Shown: positions 1-7,452, counted from the stretch's first letter. The stretch: 32,447 nucleotides of DNA from HO2-45-28 sp964412115 (GCA_964412115.1 CAYPMM010000008.1:1-32447), one strand, 5' to 3'. The notes: generated by a model from the letters alone, not told the origin. Translations and numbers: made by a program.

Positions 1-518
1 GATACGGCATGGTCAATAAATTTTATAATTGTTTCCACCGAATCTTGGCTTTTTTTTTTTTTTTTATGTTCTAAAAGATTATGTAGATTACTGCCGTCAG
101 AGCTAGACCAGACTGTTTTATGGCTAAGCGCTTCTTCAAAAAATTTATGGTCTTCGTTGCCGTAAAGGCCCACGTAAACACCGAGACGCAAGTAAGTCTC
201 ATGTCCGTCGTTTGCGTCAAGAGTTTTTCGTATTTTGTCGGTAAAAAAATTTTTAAATTCCTCCCCGCCGAGTTTCATCTTAAGCCAGGTCTTCCTTGCT
301 TCCAACATAGTCTCTTTGCCTAATAAATTGTATTTATTCCACTGGTTAGTGAAACTTTTCCTGTTAACCTGATCTTGAAAATTCAGATATTTTCCGGAAA
401 TGCTTTCTACAATAGACTCAAAATGTTTCTCCTTTTCCGAAGATAATTTCTGTTCTTTTTCCGTCGTTTCCGTTTTTTCCACCGGCTCCGCAAACTCTAT
501 TTTTATTTTCTCTTGCAT
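1..518 (-). CDS. Hypothetical protein, C-terminus beyond window edge
   Basis: An open frame of 172 codons starts at ATG 518 and runs off the left edge, so the C-terminus is not visible. The protein is charged and hydrophilic, starting MQEKIKIEFAEP, with a glutamate/lysine-rich first 40 residues and a mixed helical remainder. I recognise no family, signal peptide or membrane segment. A run of 16 A (T at 50-65 on the plus strand) encodes five lysines, after which the frame continues with plausible sequence (SQDSVETIIKFIDHAV), so the run length given keeps the gene intact. It lies downstream of the phosphoribosyltransferase gene, separated by a perfect palindrome. Coding potential is fairly sure; function is unknown. 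Confidence 0.7.
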   Translation of the reverse strand, partial: MQEKIKIEFAEPVEKTETTEKEQKLSSEKEKHFESIVESISGKYLNFQDQVNRKSFTNQWNKYNLLGKETMLEARKTWLKMKLGGEEFKNFFTDKIRKTLDANDGHETYLRLGVYVGLYGNEDHKFFEEALSHKTVWSSSDGSNLHNLLEHKKKKKSQDSVETIIKFIDHAV

Positions 519-582
519 CTTGGTTATAATTATACTGATTTTTTCGGCATTTTCAAGTCGTCATTTTCAAGCCGTCAACTCC

Positions 583-628
583 CAGCAATTGTCATTTTCT
601 TCCATATGGAAGAAAATGACAATTGCTG
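583..628. repeat. 46-bp perfect palindrome
   Basis: Two perfectly complementary 23-bp arms meet with no spacer at CCATATGG (centre 605/606). It begins 5 bp past the stop of the phosphoribosyltransferase gene and ends about 65 bp before the next start. No T-run follows on the minus strand, so a classical intrinsic terminator is not obvious. It could be a hairpin-only terminator, an mRNA-end stabiliser or a dispersed palindromic element. Confidence 0.8.
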
Positions 629-632
629 TAAC

Positions 633-989
633 TCACATTTTTTCCCACGGAAAAACTATCCATTGGCCTTTTTTCTCACGGAGCCAGATGTGGGGTTCAA
701 AACGGCTTTCGCGGTGGTAAAAAATAGTGGCAATAGTATGGCCTTTTTTAAAAAACGGCTCAAGAGTTTTTCCGGAATCCGCGATGTCATCCACGATCAA
801 AGTTTTTTTATTCCGTGGTTTTTCCAGGAACGGCAAATTTAAAGAATGCGAAAGACAAACGGCCAGAGGTAGCCCTCCCCTCGCCGGCCCCCAAATGCCA
901 TCAAATTTTTTTCGTTTAAGTTCCGACGTTAATTTCCCAACGTCGGTCTCAAAATCAGCCCAATCGTAATAATATTTTTTATCTCCCAT
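633..989 (-). CDS. Phosphoribosyltransferase-domain protein
   Basis: A 118-residue protein with a type I phosphoribosyltransferase core. The PRPP-binding signature LIVDDIADSGKTL, with its two adjacent aspartates, is at about residues 64-76, and the early segment GIWGPARGGLPLAV matches the substrate/pyrophosphate loop seen near the N-terminus of such enzymes. At 118 residues it is shorter than typical hypoxanthine or adenine phosphoribosyltransferases (about 170-180) and resembles the small xanthine/ComF-like forms. The base it acts on cannot be told from sequence. It is probably a cytosolic purine or pyrimidine salvage enzyme, or a regulator of the PRTase fold. Confidence 0.8.
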   Translation of the reverse strand: MGDKKYYYDWADFETDVGKLTSELKRKKFDGIWGPARGGLPLAVCLSHSLNLPFLEKPRNKKTLIVDDIADSGKTLEPFFKKGHTIATIFYHRESRFEPHIWLREKKGQWIVFPWEKM

Positions 990-1018
990 GGTTTTAAAAT
1001 ATCAAAATTCGGCCAAAC

Positions 1019-1041
1019 AAAAAAGGCGCACGTTTTGCGCC
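1019..1041 (-). terminator. Intrinsic terminator after the 68-aa orphan gene
   Basis: On the minus strand a 6-bp stem (GGCGCA/TGCGCC, 1041-1036 with 1030-1025) and 5-nt loop are followed by six T (1024-1019). The stem begins inside the stop codon of the upstream small gene. Confidence 0.85.
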
Positions 1042-1247
1042 TAAATTTCTATAACAACCTCAAGAAGGTTTTCCGCATCAAGACGGCGAATACGTTGCGC
1101 GAATAATTCCGTGATGTCTTTAGGAATAACCAGTGAAGATAAAACAATTTCGTTGTTATTTATTCTTATTCTACCGCCTAAAGATTGAAACCTGCTAAAT
1201 TCGCGCTGCAGAGACGGATGATTGATTAGGTCCTCAAAATTACTCAC
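1041..1247 (-). CDS. Small hypothetical protein (68 aa)
   Basis: I place the start at GTG 1247 because AAAGGAG lies 6 nt upstream on the minus strand; an upstream in-frame GTG at 1277 has no ribosome binding site. The protein begins VSNFEDLINHPSLQREF and ends in a hydrophobic beta-like LLEVVIEI. No cysteines, signal peptide or known motif are visible. It has its own terminator overlapping the stop codon and follows the tRNA-Trp gene. In many bacteria secE-nusG lies here, but this sequence does not resemble SecE. Function unknown. Confidence 0.65.
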   Translation of the reverse strand: MSNFEDLINHPSLQREFSRFQSLGGRIRINNNEIVLSSLVIPKDITELFAQRIRRLDAENLLEVVIEI

Positions 1248-1354
1248 ACCCCTCTCCTTTTCTTCGCCCAACCACACGCCAAAAATCTAAAACCAATATA
1301 AAAAACAAAAACCTGTTTGTAAAGTTAAATTGCATAAAAAGTTTTGCGGGCTTG

Positions 1355-1380
1355 CCCGCCGAAGCTTTAGCGAAGGCGGG
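1355..1380. repeat. Dispersed palindromic repeat, CCGCC...GGCGG type
   Basis: Inverted arms CCCGCC and GGCGGG enclose GAAGCTTTAGCGAA. The same core recurs at 25459-25482 and, with an added palindrome, at 26393-26450. Here the right arm overlaps the last bases of the tRNA-Trp acceptor stem (1377-1380), so the repeat appears to have landed exactly against the tRNA 3' end. Confidence 0.8.
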
Positions 1381-1447
1381 GGTGCAAGGAATCGAACCCT
1401 GGTCTCTTCTTTTGGAGAGAAGCGGTCTACCACTGACCTACACCCCC
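1377..1447 (-). tRNA. tRNA-Trp (anticodon CCA)
   Basis: Minus-strand cloverleaf: acceptor GGGGGTG/CACCCCC, anticodon stem CTTCT/AGAAG with loop CTCCAAA (anticodon CCA), T-loop GTTCGATTCC and discriminator G. The terminal CCA is not encoded. It lies downstream of rpmG in the same direction. Confidence 0.95.
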
Positions 1448-1459
1448 TAACACACAAAT

Positions 1460-1624
1460 CTAAGCCGTTATTTTGGCTTCCTTATGCAAAGTATGTTTTT
1501 TACACCATTTGCAAAACTTTTTGAGCTCGATTTTTCGCTCAACTTTTTTCTTGTTTTTGGTATTGTAATAGTTCCCCCGCTTGCAGACGGAACATTTGAA
1601 TTTAAACAGATTTGGCTGCGGCAT
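1460..1624 (-). CDS. rpmG: 50S ribosomal protein L33
   Basis: A 54-residue ORF beginning MPQPNLFKFKCSVCKRGNYY and ending KKHTLHKEAKITA. Two CxxC pairs (CSVC and CKWC) form the zinc ribbon of the zinc-containing L33 type; the NYYNTKNKK and HTLHKE segments are family hallmarks. It is a component of the large ribosomal subunit near the E site. The gene sits between tRNA-Thr and tRNA-Trp, a very common bacterial arrangement. Length matches the family (49-56 aa). Confidence 0.93.
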   Translation of the reverse strand: MPQPNLFKFKCSVCKRGNYYNTKNKKKVERKIELKKFCKWCKKHTLHKEAKITA

Positions 1625-1667
1625 AATGTTTTATCTTAAAATAAAATTGGAACAAAAACAAGCCTTG

Positions 1668-1740
1668 AGCCAACGGCCGGATTTGAACCGGCGACCTACT
1701 CCTTACCATGGAGTTGCTCTACCAGCTGAGCTACGTTGGC
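1668..1740 (-). tRNA. tRNA-Thr (anticodon GGU)
   Basis: Minus-strand cloverleaf: acceptor GCCAACG/CGTTGGC, D-stem GCTC/GAGC, anticodon stem ACTCC/GGAGT with loop ATGGTAA (anticodon GGT), T-arm GCCGG-TTCAAAT-CCGGC, discriminator T. CCA is not encoded. Confidence 0.95.
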
Positions 1741-1757
1741 GCACTTTAATTTATAGC

Positions 1758-1786
1758 AAATTATTTTGTGCATGGGGAGGGATTCG
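1758..1786 (-). repeat. Duplicated 3' end of tRNA-Tyr (left copy)
   Basis: This 29-bp stretch is identical to 1956-1984, which holds the acceptor/T-arm end of the intact tRNA-Tyr plus 11 bp of trailer. The offset is 198 bp. A repeated tRNA 3' end is the usual footprint of integration at a tRNA gene. Confidence 0.8.
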
Positions 1787-1966
1787 CCTACAACTCTCAC
1801 CGCCTTCCGGCGGTTCGGTCGCAGGCCGCCCCTCGCGGCGCTCCTCGCCGGATGCTCGTCGCGCATCGCTGCGGTCTTCAAATCCCTCACGTGAGCCGAG
1901 CAGTCGGCTCACTCCCATGTCAGCAAAATAATTTTTGATATCGTGAAAATATCAAAAATTATTTTG
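1787..1966 (-). other. GC-rich tRNA-Tyr-derived element plus hairpin
   Basis: Between the two tRNA-Tyr 3' ends lies a GC-rich block (about 1791-1918) unlike the AT-rich flanks. Read on the minus strand it starts CATGGGAG and ends in the duplicated tRNA tail CTCCCCATGC, so the ends can pair like an acceptor stem; inside is a strong hairpin (TGAGCCGACTGCTCGGCTCA). Next to tRNA-Tyr is an 18-bp inverted repeat (1924-1941 with 1949-1966). No convincing ORF. It is either a degenerate tRNA-like relic or a small mobile element inserted at the tRNA. Confidence 0.5.
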
Positions 1967-2050
1967 TGCATGGGGAGGGATTCGAACCCCCGTAGCCCAT
2001 AGGGCGCTTGGTTTACAGCCAAGTGCGATTGACCGCTCCGCCACCCATGC
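1967..2050 (-). tRNA. tRNA-Tyr (anticodon GUA)
   Basis: Minus-strand class II tRNA of 84 nt: acceptor GCATGGG/CCCATGC, anticodon stem CTTGG/CCAAG with loop CTGTAAA (anticodon GTA), long variable arm typical of tRNA-Tyr, T-loop GTTCGAATCC, discriminator A. CCA is not encoded. Confidence 0.95.
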
Positions 2051-2058
2051 GTCAGTCG

Positions 2059-4737
2059 TTATCCTACCACACTCTTAACTCTTTTTGAAGTTTTTTTGGA
2101 CGGTGTTATTCCGGCTTCAACCGTAATTTTGCCGTCTTTTTCGCCGATCATCAGTTTATCTCCGGCTTTAACCGAACCGGAAATCATCTTTTCGGCAATG
2201 GCATTTAAGATTTTTGACTGAATCAGCCGGCGCAACGGACGCGCGCCGAAATTCGGGTCATACCCTTCGCGCGCCAAATAATCCTTGGCCTTTTGGCTTA
2301 ATTCAAAACCGATCCCCTTGTCGGCCAGACGCTCCCGCACTTCCCGCAGCTGAATATCAACGATTTTGGATATTTCTTCCCGTCCCAGAGGATTAAAAAT
2401 AATTATCTCATCAAGCCGGTTTAAAAATTCCGGCCTGAATCTTTGCTCAAGCGACATCATAATTTTATCTTTCAACCCCTTTGGGCGATTTGCATCCCCG
2501 TCTCTGTCGTCGGCCGTCTCAAACCCCAGCCGGCCCAATTCCTTGGCAAATTCCGAACCGACATTTGAGGTCATTATCACAATCGTATTTTTGAAATTTA
2601 CACGCCGGCCTTTGGCGTCGGTAAGCCGGCCGTTATCCAAAACCTGAAGAAGTATATGAAAAACTTCCGGATGCGCTTTTTCTATTTCGTCAAAAAGCAC
2701 TACGGCGTAAGGGCGGTGGCGTATCAATTCGGAAAGCTGTCCGCCCTCCTCATAGCCGACATAGCCCGGCGGAGAACCTATTATTTTTGAAACGGCGTGC
2801 TTTTCCATATATTCGGACATGTCAACCCGAATTAAAGCTTTTTCGTCGTTGAACATGAATTCGGCAAGACGCCGCGCAAGCTCGGTTTTTCCCACACCGG
2901 TAGGCCCCAGAAACATAAAGGAACCAATCGGCCTCAAAGGGTCTCCTATGCCGGCGCGCGAACGCCTCACGGCATTTGAAATTTTAGAAAGAGCGTCATC
3001 CTGTCCGACGACTTTGCGTCCCAGTTCGGTTTCCATCCTTAATAATTTTTTTATTTCCGTTTCCAAAAGATTGGTTACAGGAATTCCGGTCCAGCGGGCC
3101 ACAACTTGGGCTATGTCTTCGGGTTCAACTTTTTGTTTCAGGACGCTTCGCGAAGACTGAAGTTTTTGCAGACGCTCTTCTTCGGCCTTAAGCTGTTTTT
3201 CTATTTCTGGAACCCGGCCATAGCGTATCTCGGCCACCTTGGACAAATCGGCCGCGCGTTCCGCCGATTCCGCTTCCTGGCGCAAAATATCAAGGTCTTT
3301 TTTCAGGCGCCCCATGTTCGCGATGGTTTCTTTTTCATTCTTCCACTTTAATTCAAGGCCCGAGGTCTTTTCACGAAGATCGTCTATGTCTTTCTGTAAT
3401 TTTTTAATTTTTAATTTGCCTGACGCCGTATCTTCTTTTTTCAGGGCTTCTTTTTCAATTTCCATTTTTGTGATTCCGTTTCTGGTTTTTTCCAGCTCTC
3501 CGGGCATGCTGTCCAAGTCCAGCCGCAGGGCCGAGGCGGCCTCGTCTATCAAATCAACGGCTTTATCCGGAAGAAATCTGTCGGTAATGTAACGGCTGGA
3601 GAGCTGGACGGCTGACTGCAAAGCCGAATCGGTGATATGAACGCCGTGGTGGATTTCATATCGTTCTTTAATTCCGCGTAAAATCGCGACCGCGTCGTCA
3701 AGCGACGGCTCTTCCACGTAAACCGGCTGGAACCGGCGGGTAAGCGCCGGATCGCGCTCAATGTATTTTTGATATTCTTTAAGAGTCGTGGCTCCTATGG
3801 CGCGCAGCTCTCCGCGGGCCAGGGCGGGTTTGAGCATGTTTGAAGCGTCAATGGCGCCTTCGGCCGCGCCTGCGCCCACGATCGTATGCAGTTCGTCTAT
3901 AAAAAGAATTATTTTCCCGTCCGCTTTTTCAATCTCGCGCATAACCGCTTTGAGCCTCTCTTCAAATTCGCCTCTGTATTTTGTTCCGGCAACAAGCGAA
4001 GCCAAGTCCAAAGCAATCAGTTCTTTGTTTTTCAATGCGTCGGGAATGTCGCCTGAAACAATTTTACGGGCAAGGCCCTCAACGACGGCTGTTTTTCCCA
4101 CACCCGCCTCTCCAATCAGCACCGGATTATTTTTCGTCCGGCGGGATAAAATCTGCATAATGCGCCTTATTTCGTCGTCTCTTCCGATCACCGGATCAAG
4201 CTTGTCCGCGCGAGCGAGCTTGGTCAGGTTCCGCCCGTACCGTTCAAGAACTTTCATTTTGGTTTCGGGCTCAAGGTCGGTAACGCGCCCCGAACCGCGC
4301 AAATCTTCAAGCGCGCGTTTTACCGCTTCGCGGTGAATATGGTTGGCCATTAAAATGTTCTGGGCCTTGGAAGCTACGTCAAAAAGAGCCAGAAACAAAT
4401 GTTCGGTTGATATGAATTCGTCTTTCATTGACTGGGCCAAACGATAAGCCGTATCCAAAATCCTGCCGAATTCCTGGCTCAAAAACATCTGGGCCGACGG
4501 CATCAAAACATTGGATCTAAGTTTGGAATCCAGGGCAGACATGACCGAATCCAAAAGGTCGTTCGGGTCCGTATCCATTTTGTCGAAAAGTGAAATGACT
4601 ATTCCCTCTTCCTGCAGCACCAAAGCCGCCAGCAAATGCATGGCATCCACCTGATTTTGTCCGCGCTCAATAGCCAACTCGTGAGCTCGGCGAATCGCTT
4701 CCTGCGCTTTAATGGTAAAATTTCCAAATGGGGGCAT
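2059..4737 (-). CDS. clpB: ATP-dependent disaggregase ClpB
   Basis: An 892-residue Hsp100 unfoldase. An N-terminal Clp repeat domain (about 1-145) is followed by AAA module 1 (Walker A GEAGVGKT at 209-216, Walker B IILFIDE near 276), a long coiled-coil middle domain (about 405-535) and AAA module 2 (Walker A GPTGVGKT 611-618, Walker B VVLFDE near 680, pore loop GYVGYEEGG near 659). The long middle domain argues for ClpB rather than ClpC, whose middle insert is short; E. coli ClpB is 857 aa. ClpB threads aggregated proteins through its pore, working with DnaK. The gene stands alone. A motif CGTTAACACTC lies 16-26 nt upstream of the ATG and recurs at the same place before the dehydrogenase gene at 24426-25403. 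Confidence 0.95.
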   Translation of the reverse strand: MPPFGNFTIKAQEAIRRAHELAIERGQNQVDAMHLLAALVLQEEGIVISLFDKMDTDPNDLLDSVMSALDSKLRSNVLMPSAQMFLSQEFGRILDTAYRLAQSMKDEFISTEHLFLALFDVASKAQNILMANHIHREAVKRALEDLRGSGRVTDLEPETKMKVLERYGRNLTKLARADKLDPVIGRDDEIRRIMQILSRRTKNNPVLIGEAGVGKTAVVEGLARKIVSGDIPDALKNKELIALDLASLVAGTKYRGEFEERLKAVMREIEKADGKIILFIDELHTIVGAGAAEGAIDASNMLKPALARGELRAIGATTLKEYQKYIERDPALTRRFQPVYVEEPSLDDAVAILRGIKERYEIHHGVHITDSALQSAVQLSSRYITDRFLPDKAVDLIDEAASALRLDLDSMPGELEKTRNGITKMEIEKEALKKEDTASGKLKIKKLQKDIDDLREKTSGLELKWKNEKETIANMGRLKKDLDILRQEAESAERAADLSKVAEIRYGRVPEIEKQLKAEEERLQKLQSSRSVLKQKVEPEDIAQVVARWTGIPVTNLLETEIKKLLRMETELGRKVVGQDDALSKISNAVRRSRAGIGDPLRPIGSFMFLGPTGVGKTELARRLAEFMFNDEKALIRVDMSEYMEKHAVSKIIGSPPGYVGYEEGGQLSELIRHRPYAVVLFDEIEKAHPEVFHILLQVLDNGRLTDAKGRRVNFKNTIVIMTSNVGSEFAKELGRLGFETADDRDGDANRPKGLKDKIMMSLEQRFRPEFLNRLDEIIIFNPLGREEISKIVDIQLREVRERLADKGIGFELSQKAKDYLAREGYDPNFGARPLRRLIQSKILNAIAEKMISGSVKAGDKLMIGEKDGKITVEAGITPSKKTSKRVKSVVG

Positions 4738-4777
4738 GTGCCAAAAATTAAGGAGTGTTAACGACTATAATTTTTGA

Positions 4778-4933
4778 GCACCCCGCATAAATTTTGCTGT
4801 GCTCTGCCCCGCAGAGTGCGGGCGGCGAATAGCCGCGTCCCGTTATGCGCGAAGCGCTCTGCCGTAATAATTTATAATATCTTGTCATTTTCATATTTAA
4901 TATTTTAATTCTCGCAAAATTTGCGCGGGGTGA
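4778..4933. repeat. 156-bp element with ~20-bp terminal inverted repeats
   Basis: The ends, GCACCCCGCATAAATTTTGC (4778) and the reverse complement of 4914-4933, match at about 17 of 20 positions. The interior has a GC-rich part with several small hairpins (4797-4863) and an AT-rich part. There is no ORF. It fills the gap between clpB and the protease gene and looks like a miniature inverted-repeat element, although an untranslated structured RNA is possible. Confidence 0.5.
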
Positions 4934-4937
4934 CTAC

Positions 4938-6197
4938 CTATAAATTAATTGGCCTTTCGGCAAGTTCGGCTTCAATGTTAATTTCCTTGCCGTCACGCAG
5001 AACTTTTAATCCGACTTTATCGCCGACTCTTTTTTGATTTATAAGTTTGGCTAAATTGCCGTCTTTATTTATTCTAACACCTCCGAACTCCAATACGATA
5101 TCGCCGTCTTTAAGGCCCGCTTTTTGGGCCGGAGAGCCGTTTATTATCGCCGGCTGTCCCTGGCCCGAAATCAAAAGCGCGCCGTAATCCACCGGCAATT
5201 TTTTCTCCTCCTTAATTTTTGGCGTAACCGTAATGTAGTTAACCCCGAGATACGCGTAGCTTATTTTCCCGAAATCGCGCGTGTCCGATACCGCTTTTTT
5301 TATGGAATTTATCGGAAGGGCAAAACCCACGCTTTGGGCATCGGTTGCAACCGCCGTATTTATGCCGATTGCCCGTCCGGCCAAATCAAGCAATGGCCCT
5401 CCGGAATTGCCCGGATTTATGGCCGCATCAGTTTGTATCACCTCTTGTAAAACTTCGGGACCCGAAGCCGAGCCGGAGGCAACCACGGTCCGGCTAAGCC
5501 CCGCGATAACGCCCACCGAAACGGTGTTTTGAAACTCGCCCAGCGCGTTGCCTATGGCCACAACGGTCTGTCCCACTCTTAATTTATCCGAATCCCCGAG
5601 TGAAACGAATGAAAACGAACCGCCATCCACTTTTAAAACAGCGACGTCCTGCGCCGGGTCACGCGCCAAAACTTTTGCCCCCATTTTTCTTCCGTCATTC
5701 ATTAAAACAGTGTATTCGGCAGTACTATCCTCAACCACATGGCGGTTGGTTATAAGATAGCCGTCATCACTTACGAAAAATCCGGTGCCTGCGGAAACTT
5801 GCCGGCGCTCGGTGCCTTTCTGGCGATATTGCGGAACCAAAATTTGCGGCAAAGAATCGCCCAAAAACTGGCGGAAAAAATCATCGTTTTCAAACGGATT
5901 TATGAAATACTGTTCAATAACCGGAACGTCTTTGGAGGCAATGACGCTCACAACCGCGGGCAGCGTGTCGGCCACCAGTTTGGTTATGAGGTCTTCGGAA
6001 GTAATTATCAAAGCTCCGGCGTCAGGCGTCTTATCTTCGCCGATAATTACCTTCTCAATAACCCGATTAATGGTTTGGGTGACGGGCGACGGCGCCTGAT
6101 TTACAAGAGTTACGCTGACAATGCCGGTTACAAGCGAAGTCACAAAACTCACCAATAAAACGAGCATGATTAATTGTGTTTTTGTAAGATTTTCCAT
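4938..6197 (-). CDS. Membrane-anchored S1C serine protease (DegP/HtrA family)
   Basis: A 419-residue protein with one N-terminal membrane helix (about 8-32), a trypsin-like domain and one PDZ domain (about 315-415). The catalytic triad is visible: His153 in NRHVV, Asp184 in DPAQDVAVLKV, Ser265 in NPGNSGGPLL. One PDZ and an anchor match the DegS/HtrA-like form rather than two-PDZ DegP. It should face outside the cytoplasmic membrane, degrading or sensing misfolded envelope proteins. It neighbours clpB, so two protein quality-control genes stand together. It is transcribed divergently from the NUDIX gene. I see no clear Shine-Dalgarno sequence before the ATG. Confidence 0.9.
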   Translation of the reverse strand: MENLTKTQLIMLVLLVSFVTSLVTGIVSVTLVNQAPSPVTQTINRVIEKVIIGEDKTPDAGALIITSEDLITKLVADTLPAVVSVIASKDVPVIEQYFINPFENDDFFRQFLGDSLPQILVPQYRQKGTERRQVSAGTGFFVSDDGYLITNRHVVEDSTAEYTVLMNDGRKMGAKVLARDPAQDVAVLKVDGGSFSFVSLGDSDKLRVGQTVVAIGNALGEFQNTVSVGVIAGLSRTVVASGSASGPEVLQEVIQTDAAINPGNSGGPLLDLAGRAIGINTAVATDAQSVGFALPINSIKKAVSDTRDFGKISYAYLGVNYITVTPKIKEEKKLPVDYGALLISGQGQPAIINGSPAQKAGLKDGDIVLEFGGVRINKDGNLAKLINQKRVGDKVGLKVLRDGKEINIEAELAERPINL

Positions 6198-6204
6198 CGA
6201 TGTC

Positions 6205-6233
6205 TTGACTTTTTATTTGTTTATATATATAAT
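6205..6233 (+). promoter_or_regulatory. Sigma-70 promoter for the NUDIX gene
   Basis: TTGACT (6205-6210), a 17-bp spacer and a perfect TATAAT (6228-6233). Transcription should start near 6240, leaving a leader of about 60 nt with AGGAGG at 6291-6296. Confidence 0.85.
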
Positions 6234-6301
6234 GATAAGCGAAACTGGTCTTTGAGTCAAGGGTAAAAACAGTAATACCGCTAAAAACATAGGAGGCGGG
6301 C

Positions 6302-6937
6302 ATGGCAGTCCAGAGAGACAGGGCGCCCATAAGTCTTATAGATGAGATAAAAGAACCGGTAAGCATTGAGGACGAGCCGCTTGATTTTTATGAGGAGCCG
6401 ACCGACCGGCACGTCGTTTGCGTCGTGCTCACTCCGGACCTCAAATACGCAGCATGGGTTTTCAATTTAGATTATCCGGCCGGAAAACCTAAAGGTTGGG
6501 GCATTGTTGGCGGTCGTTCGGAGAGCAAAAAAGAATCGGTTATCCAGGCCGCCAAAAGAGAAATTCGTGAGGAAACCGGGATACCGGAAGAGAAGATCGA
6601 AATTCTTGAGATGGTCCATCAGGGCTGGATTATAGACCCTCGAAAGAACACCGAGTATTTGCGGACAATTCTAATTTGCGTAACCAGAGACCGTGGCGAT
6701 CCAAACACGAAAGCTCTAGCCGAAGACGGCACTCCGCAAACTCGCGAATTCAAATGGTTTCCGCTGGATAAACCTCCGAGCATTAAAGAACTGGGGGAAA
6801 ACGTTTATTTTAAACACCTAAATACTATCACCCACCACGAAGTCATAAGAATTATCAGTAATCTTAAATTCAGCAAAAACTGGCCGGTGATTCAGGAAGC
6901 AAAAGAAGAATGGGACTTTAACTCCGTTGCCCGATAG
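6302..6937 (+). CDS. NUDIX hydrolase
   Basis: A 211-residue protein with a NUDIX box at about residues 74-97: the core EX7REUXEEXGU is exact (E-SVIQAAK-REIREETGI), while the leading glycine stands one residue farther away than the consensus. The family hydrolyses nucleoside diphosphates linked to another moiety (dNTPs, ADP-ribose, NADH, capped RNA); the substrate cannot be assigned. The N-terminal 40 residues are acidic and not part of the fold. The start is fixed by AGGAGG five nt upstream. It is a single-gene unit with a strong promoter and its own terminator, unusual in this compact region. Confidence 0.9.
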   Translation: MAVQRDRAPISLIDEIKEPVSIEDEPLDFYEEPTDRHVVCVVLTPDLKYAAWVFNLDYPAGKPKGWGIVGGRSESKKESVIQAAKREIREETGIPEEKIEILEMVHQGWIIDPRKNTEYLRTILICVTRDRGDPNTKALAEDGTPQTREFKWFPLDKPPSIKELGENVYFKHLNTITHHEVIRIISNLKFSKNWPVIQEAKEEWDFNSVAR

Positions 6938-6954
6938 TCCTAAACAAAATAAGG

Positions 6955-6988
6955 TGCCCCCATTCTCGCGGATGAGGGGCATTTTTTT
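6955..6988 (+). terminator. Intrinsic terminator after the NUDIX gene
   Basis: TGCCCC-CAT pairs with ATG-A-GGGGCA around TCTCGCGG, followed by seven T (6982-6988). Confidence 0.9.
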
Positions 6989-7012
6989 ATTCAAAATTAA
7001 ATCTAGTGGAAG

Positions 7013-7234
7013 TTATGCCTCCTCAACCGAGACGACTTCCGAAATTTTGGATTTCAAAATCCGTTCAATGCCCGCCTTAAGCGTAACAATGCTCAAAGGG
7101 CACCCTTGGCAGTTGCCTTTCATTTTTAATTTAACAATTCCGTTTTCAAAACCGACAAATTCCAAATCGCCCAGGTGCATCGCAAGCATCGGCCTCACTT
7201 CCCTGTCCAAAATTTCCCTTATTTTTGATTCCAT
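7013..7234 (-). CDS. NifU C-terminal-domain (Nfu-type) Fe-S scaffold
   Basis: A 73-residue protein consisting of a single Nfu domain. The CxxC pair is in GNCQGCPLS (about residues 41-49), and VGFENGIVKLKMKG precedes it as in the family. Nfu proteins hold or transfer a [4Fe-4S] cluster bridged between two subunits through this CxxC, delivering it to client proteins. The domain length matches (70-80 aa) and nothing else is fused. It is the last gene of the iron-sulfur/oxidative-stress group on the minus strand, downstream of superoxide dismutase across a 210-bp palindrome. Confidence 0.9.
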   Translation of the reverse strand: MESKIREILDREVRPMLAMHLGDLEFVGFENGIVKLKMKGNCQGCPLSIVTLKAGIERILKSKISEVVSVEEA

Positions 7235-7240
7235 ATTCTA

Positions 7241-7450
7241 CTTCAAGAACAACAACTCATTTTCTTATGACGGTGCTTCAAAACTTGAAAATTATGGTCG
7301 TTTTGTTCACGAAAAATAACGCTCCATCGTTCCTCCTTCGCCCCGCAGCTGCGGGGCTCAGGAATTTCCTACTCGCTATTTTCCGCTTCAAAACTCTTTA
7401 ATTTTCAAAGTTTTTCCGCAAGTCAACGAAAATGAATTATTGTTCTTGGA
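7241..7450. repeat. ~210-bp imperfect palindrome between nfu and sod
   Basis: The first ~100 bp (from CTTCAAGAAC at 7241) match the reverse complement of the last ~100 bp (to GTTCTTGGA at 7449), with matching blocks AAGAACAA, TCATTTTC, TGAC, TTGAAAATTA, GTTTTG and AAAATA in order. The centre is a perfect 18-bp palindrome, GCCCCGCAGCTGCGGGGC (7340-7357). As RNA either strand folds into one long hairpin. No ORF. It may be a miniature transposable element, or a terminator or processing structure for both neighbours. Confidence 0.65.
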
Positions 7451-7452
7451 AA

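Noticed and set aside
50..65. Frameshift at the 16-A run
   Set aside because: With 16 A the frame continues to the window edge with plausible residues, so no shift needs to be invoked.
1696..1890. 64-residue frame across tRNA-Thr and the GC-rich block
   Set aside because: It covers a tRNA gene; the block reads as structured DNA/RNA, not protein.
3788..4336. 182-residue open frame antisense to clpB
   Set aside because: It lies entirely opposite a well-conserved AAA module and reads as low-complexity Ser/Ala; a shadow of clpB codon use.
4752..4763. CIRCE heat-shock operator upstream of clpB
   Set aside because: Only something close to the left half (TTAACACTC) is present; no GAGTGCTAA follows at 9 bp.
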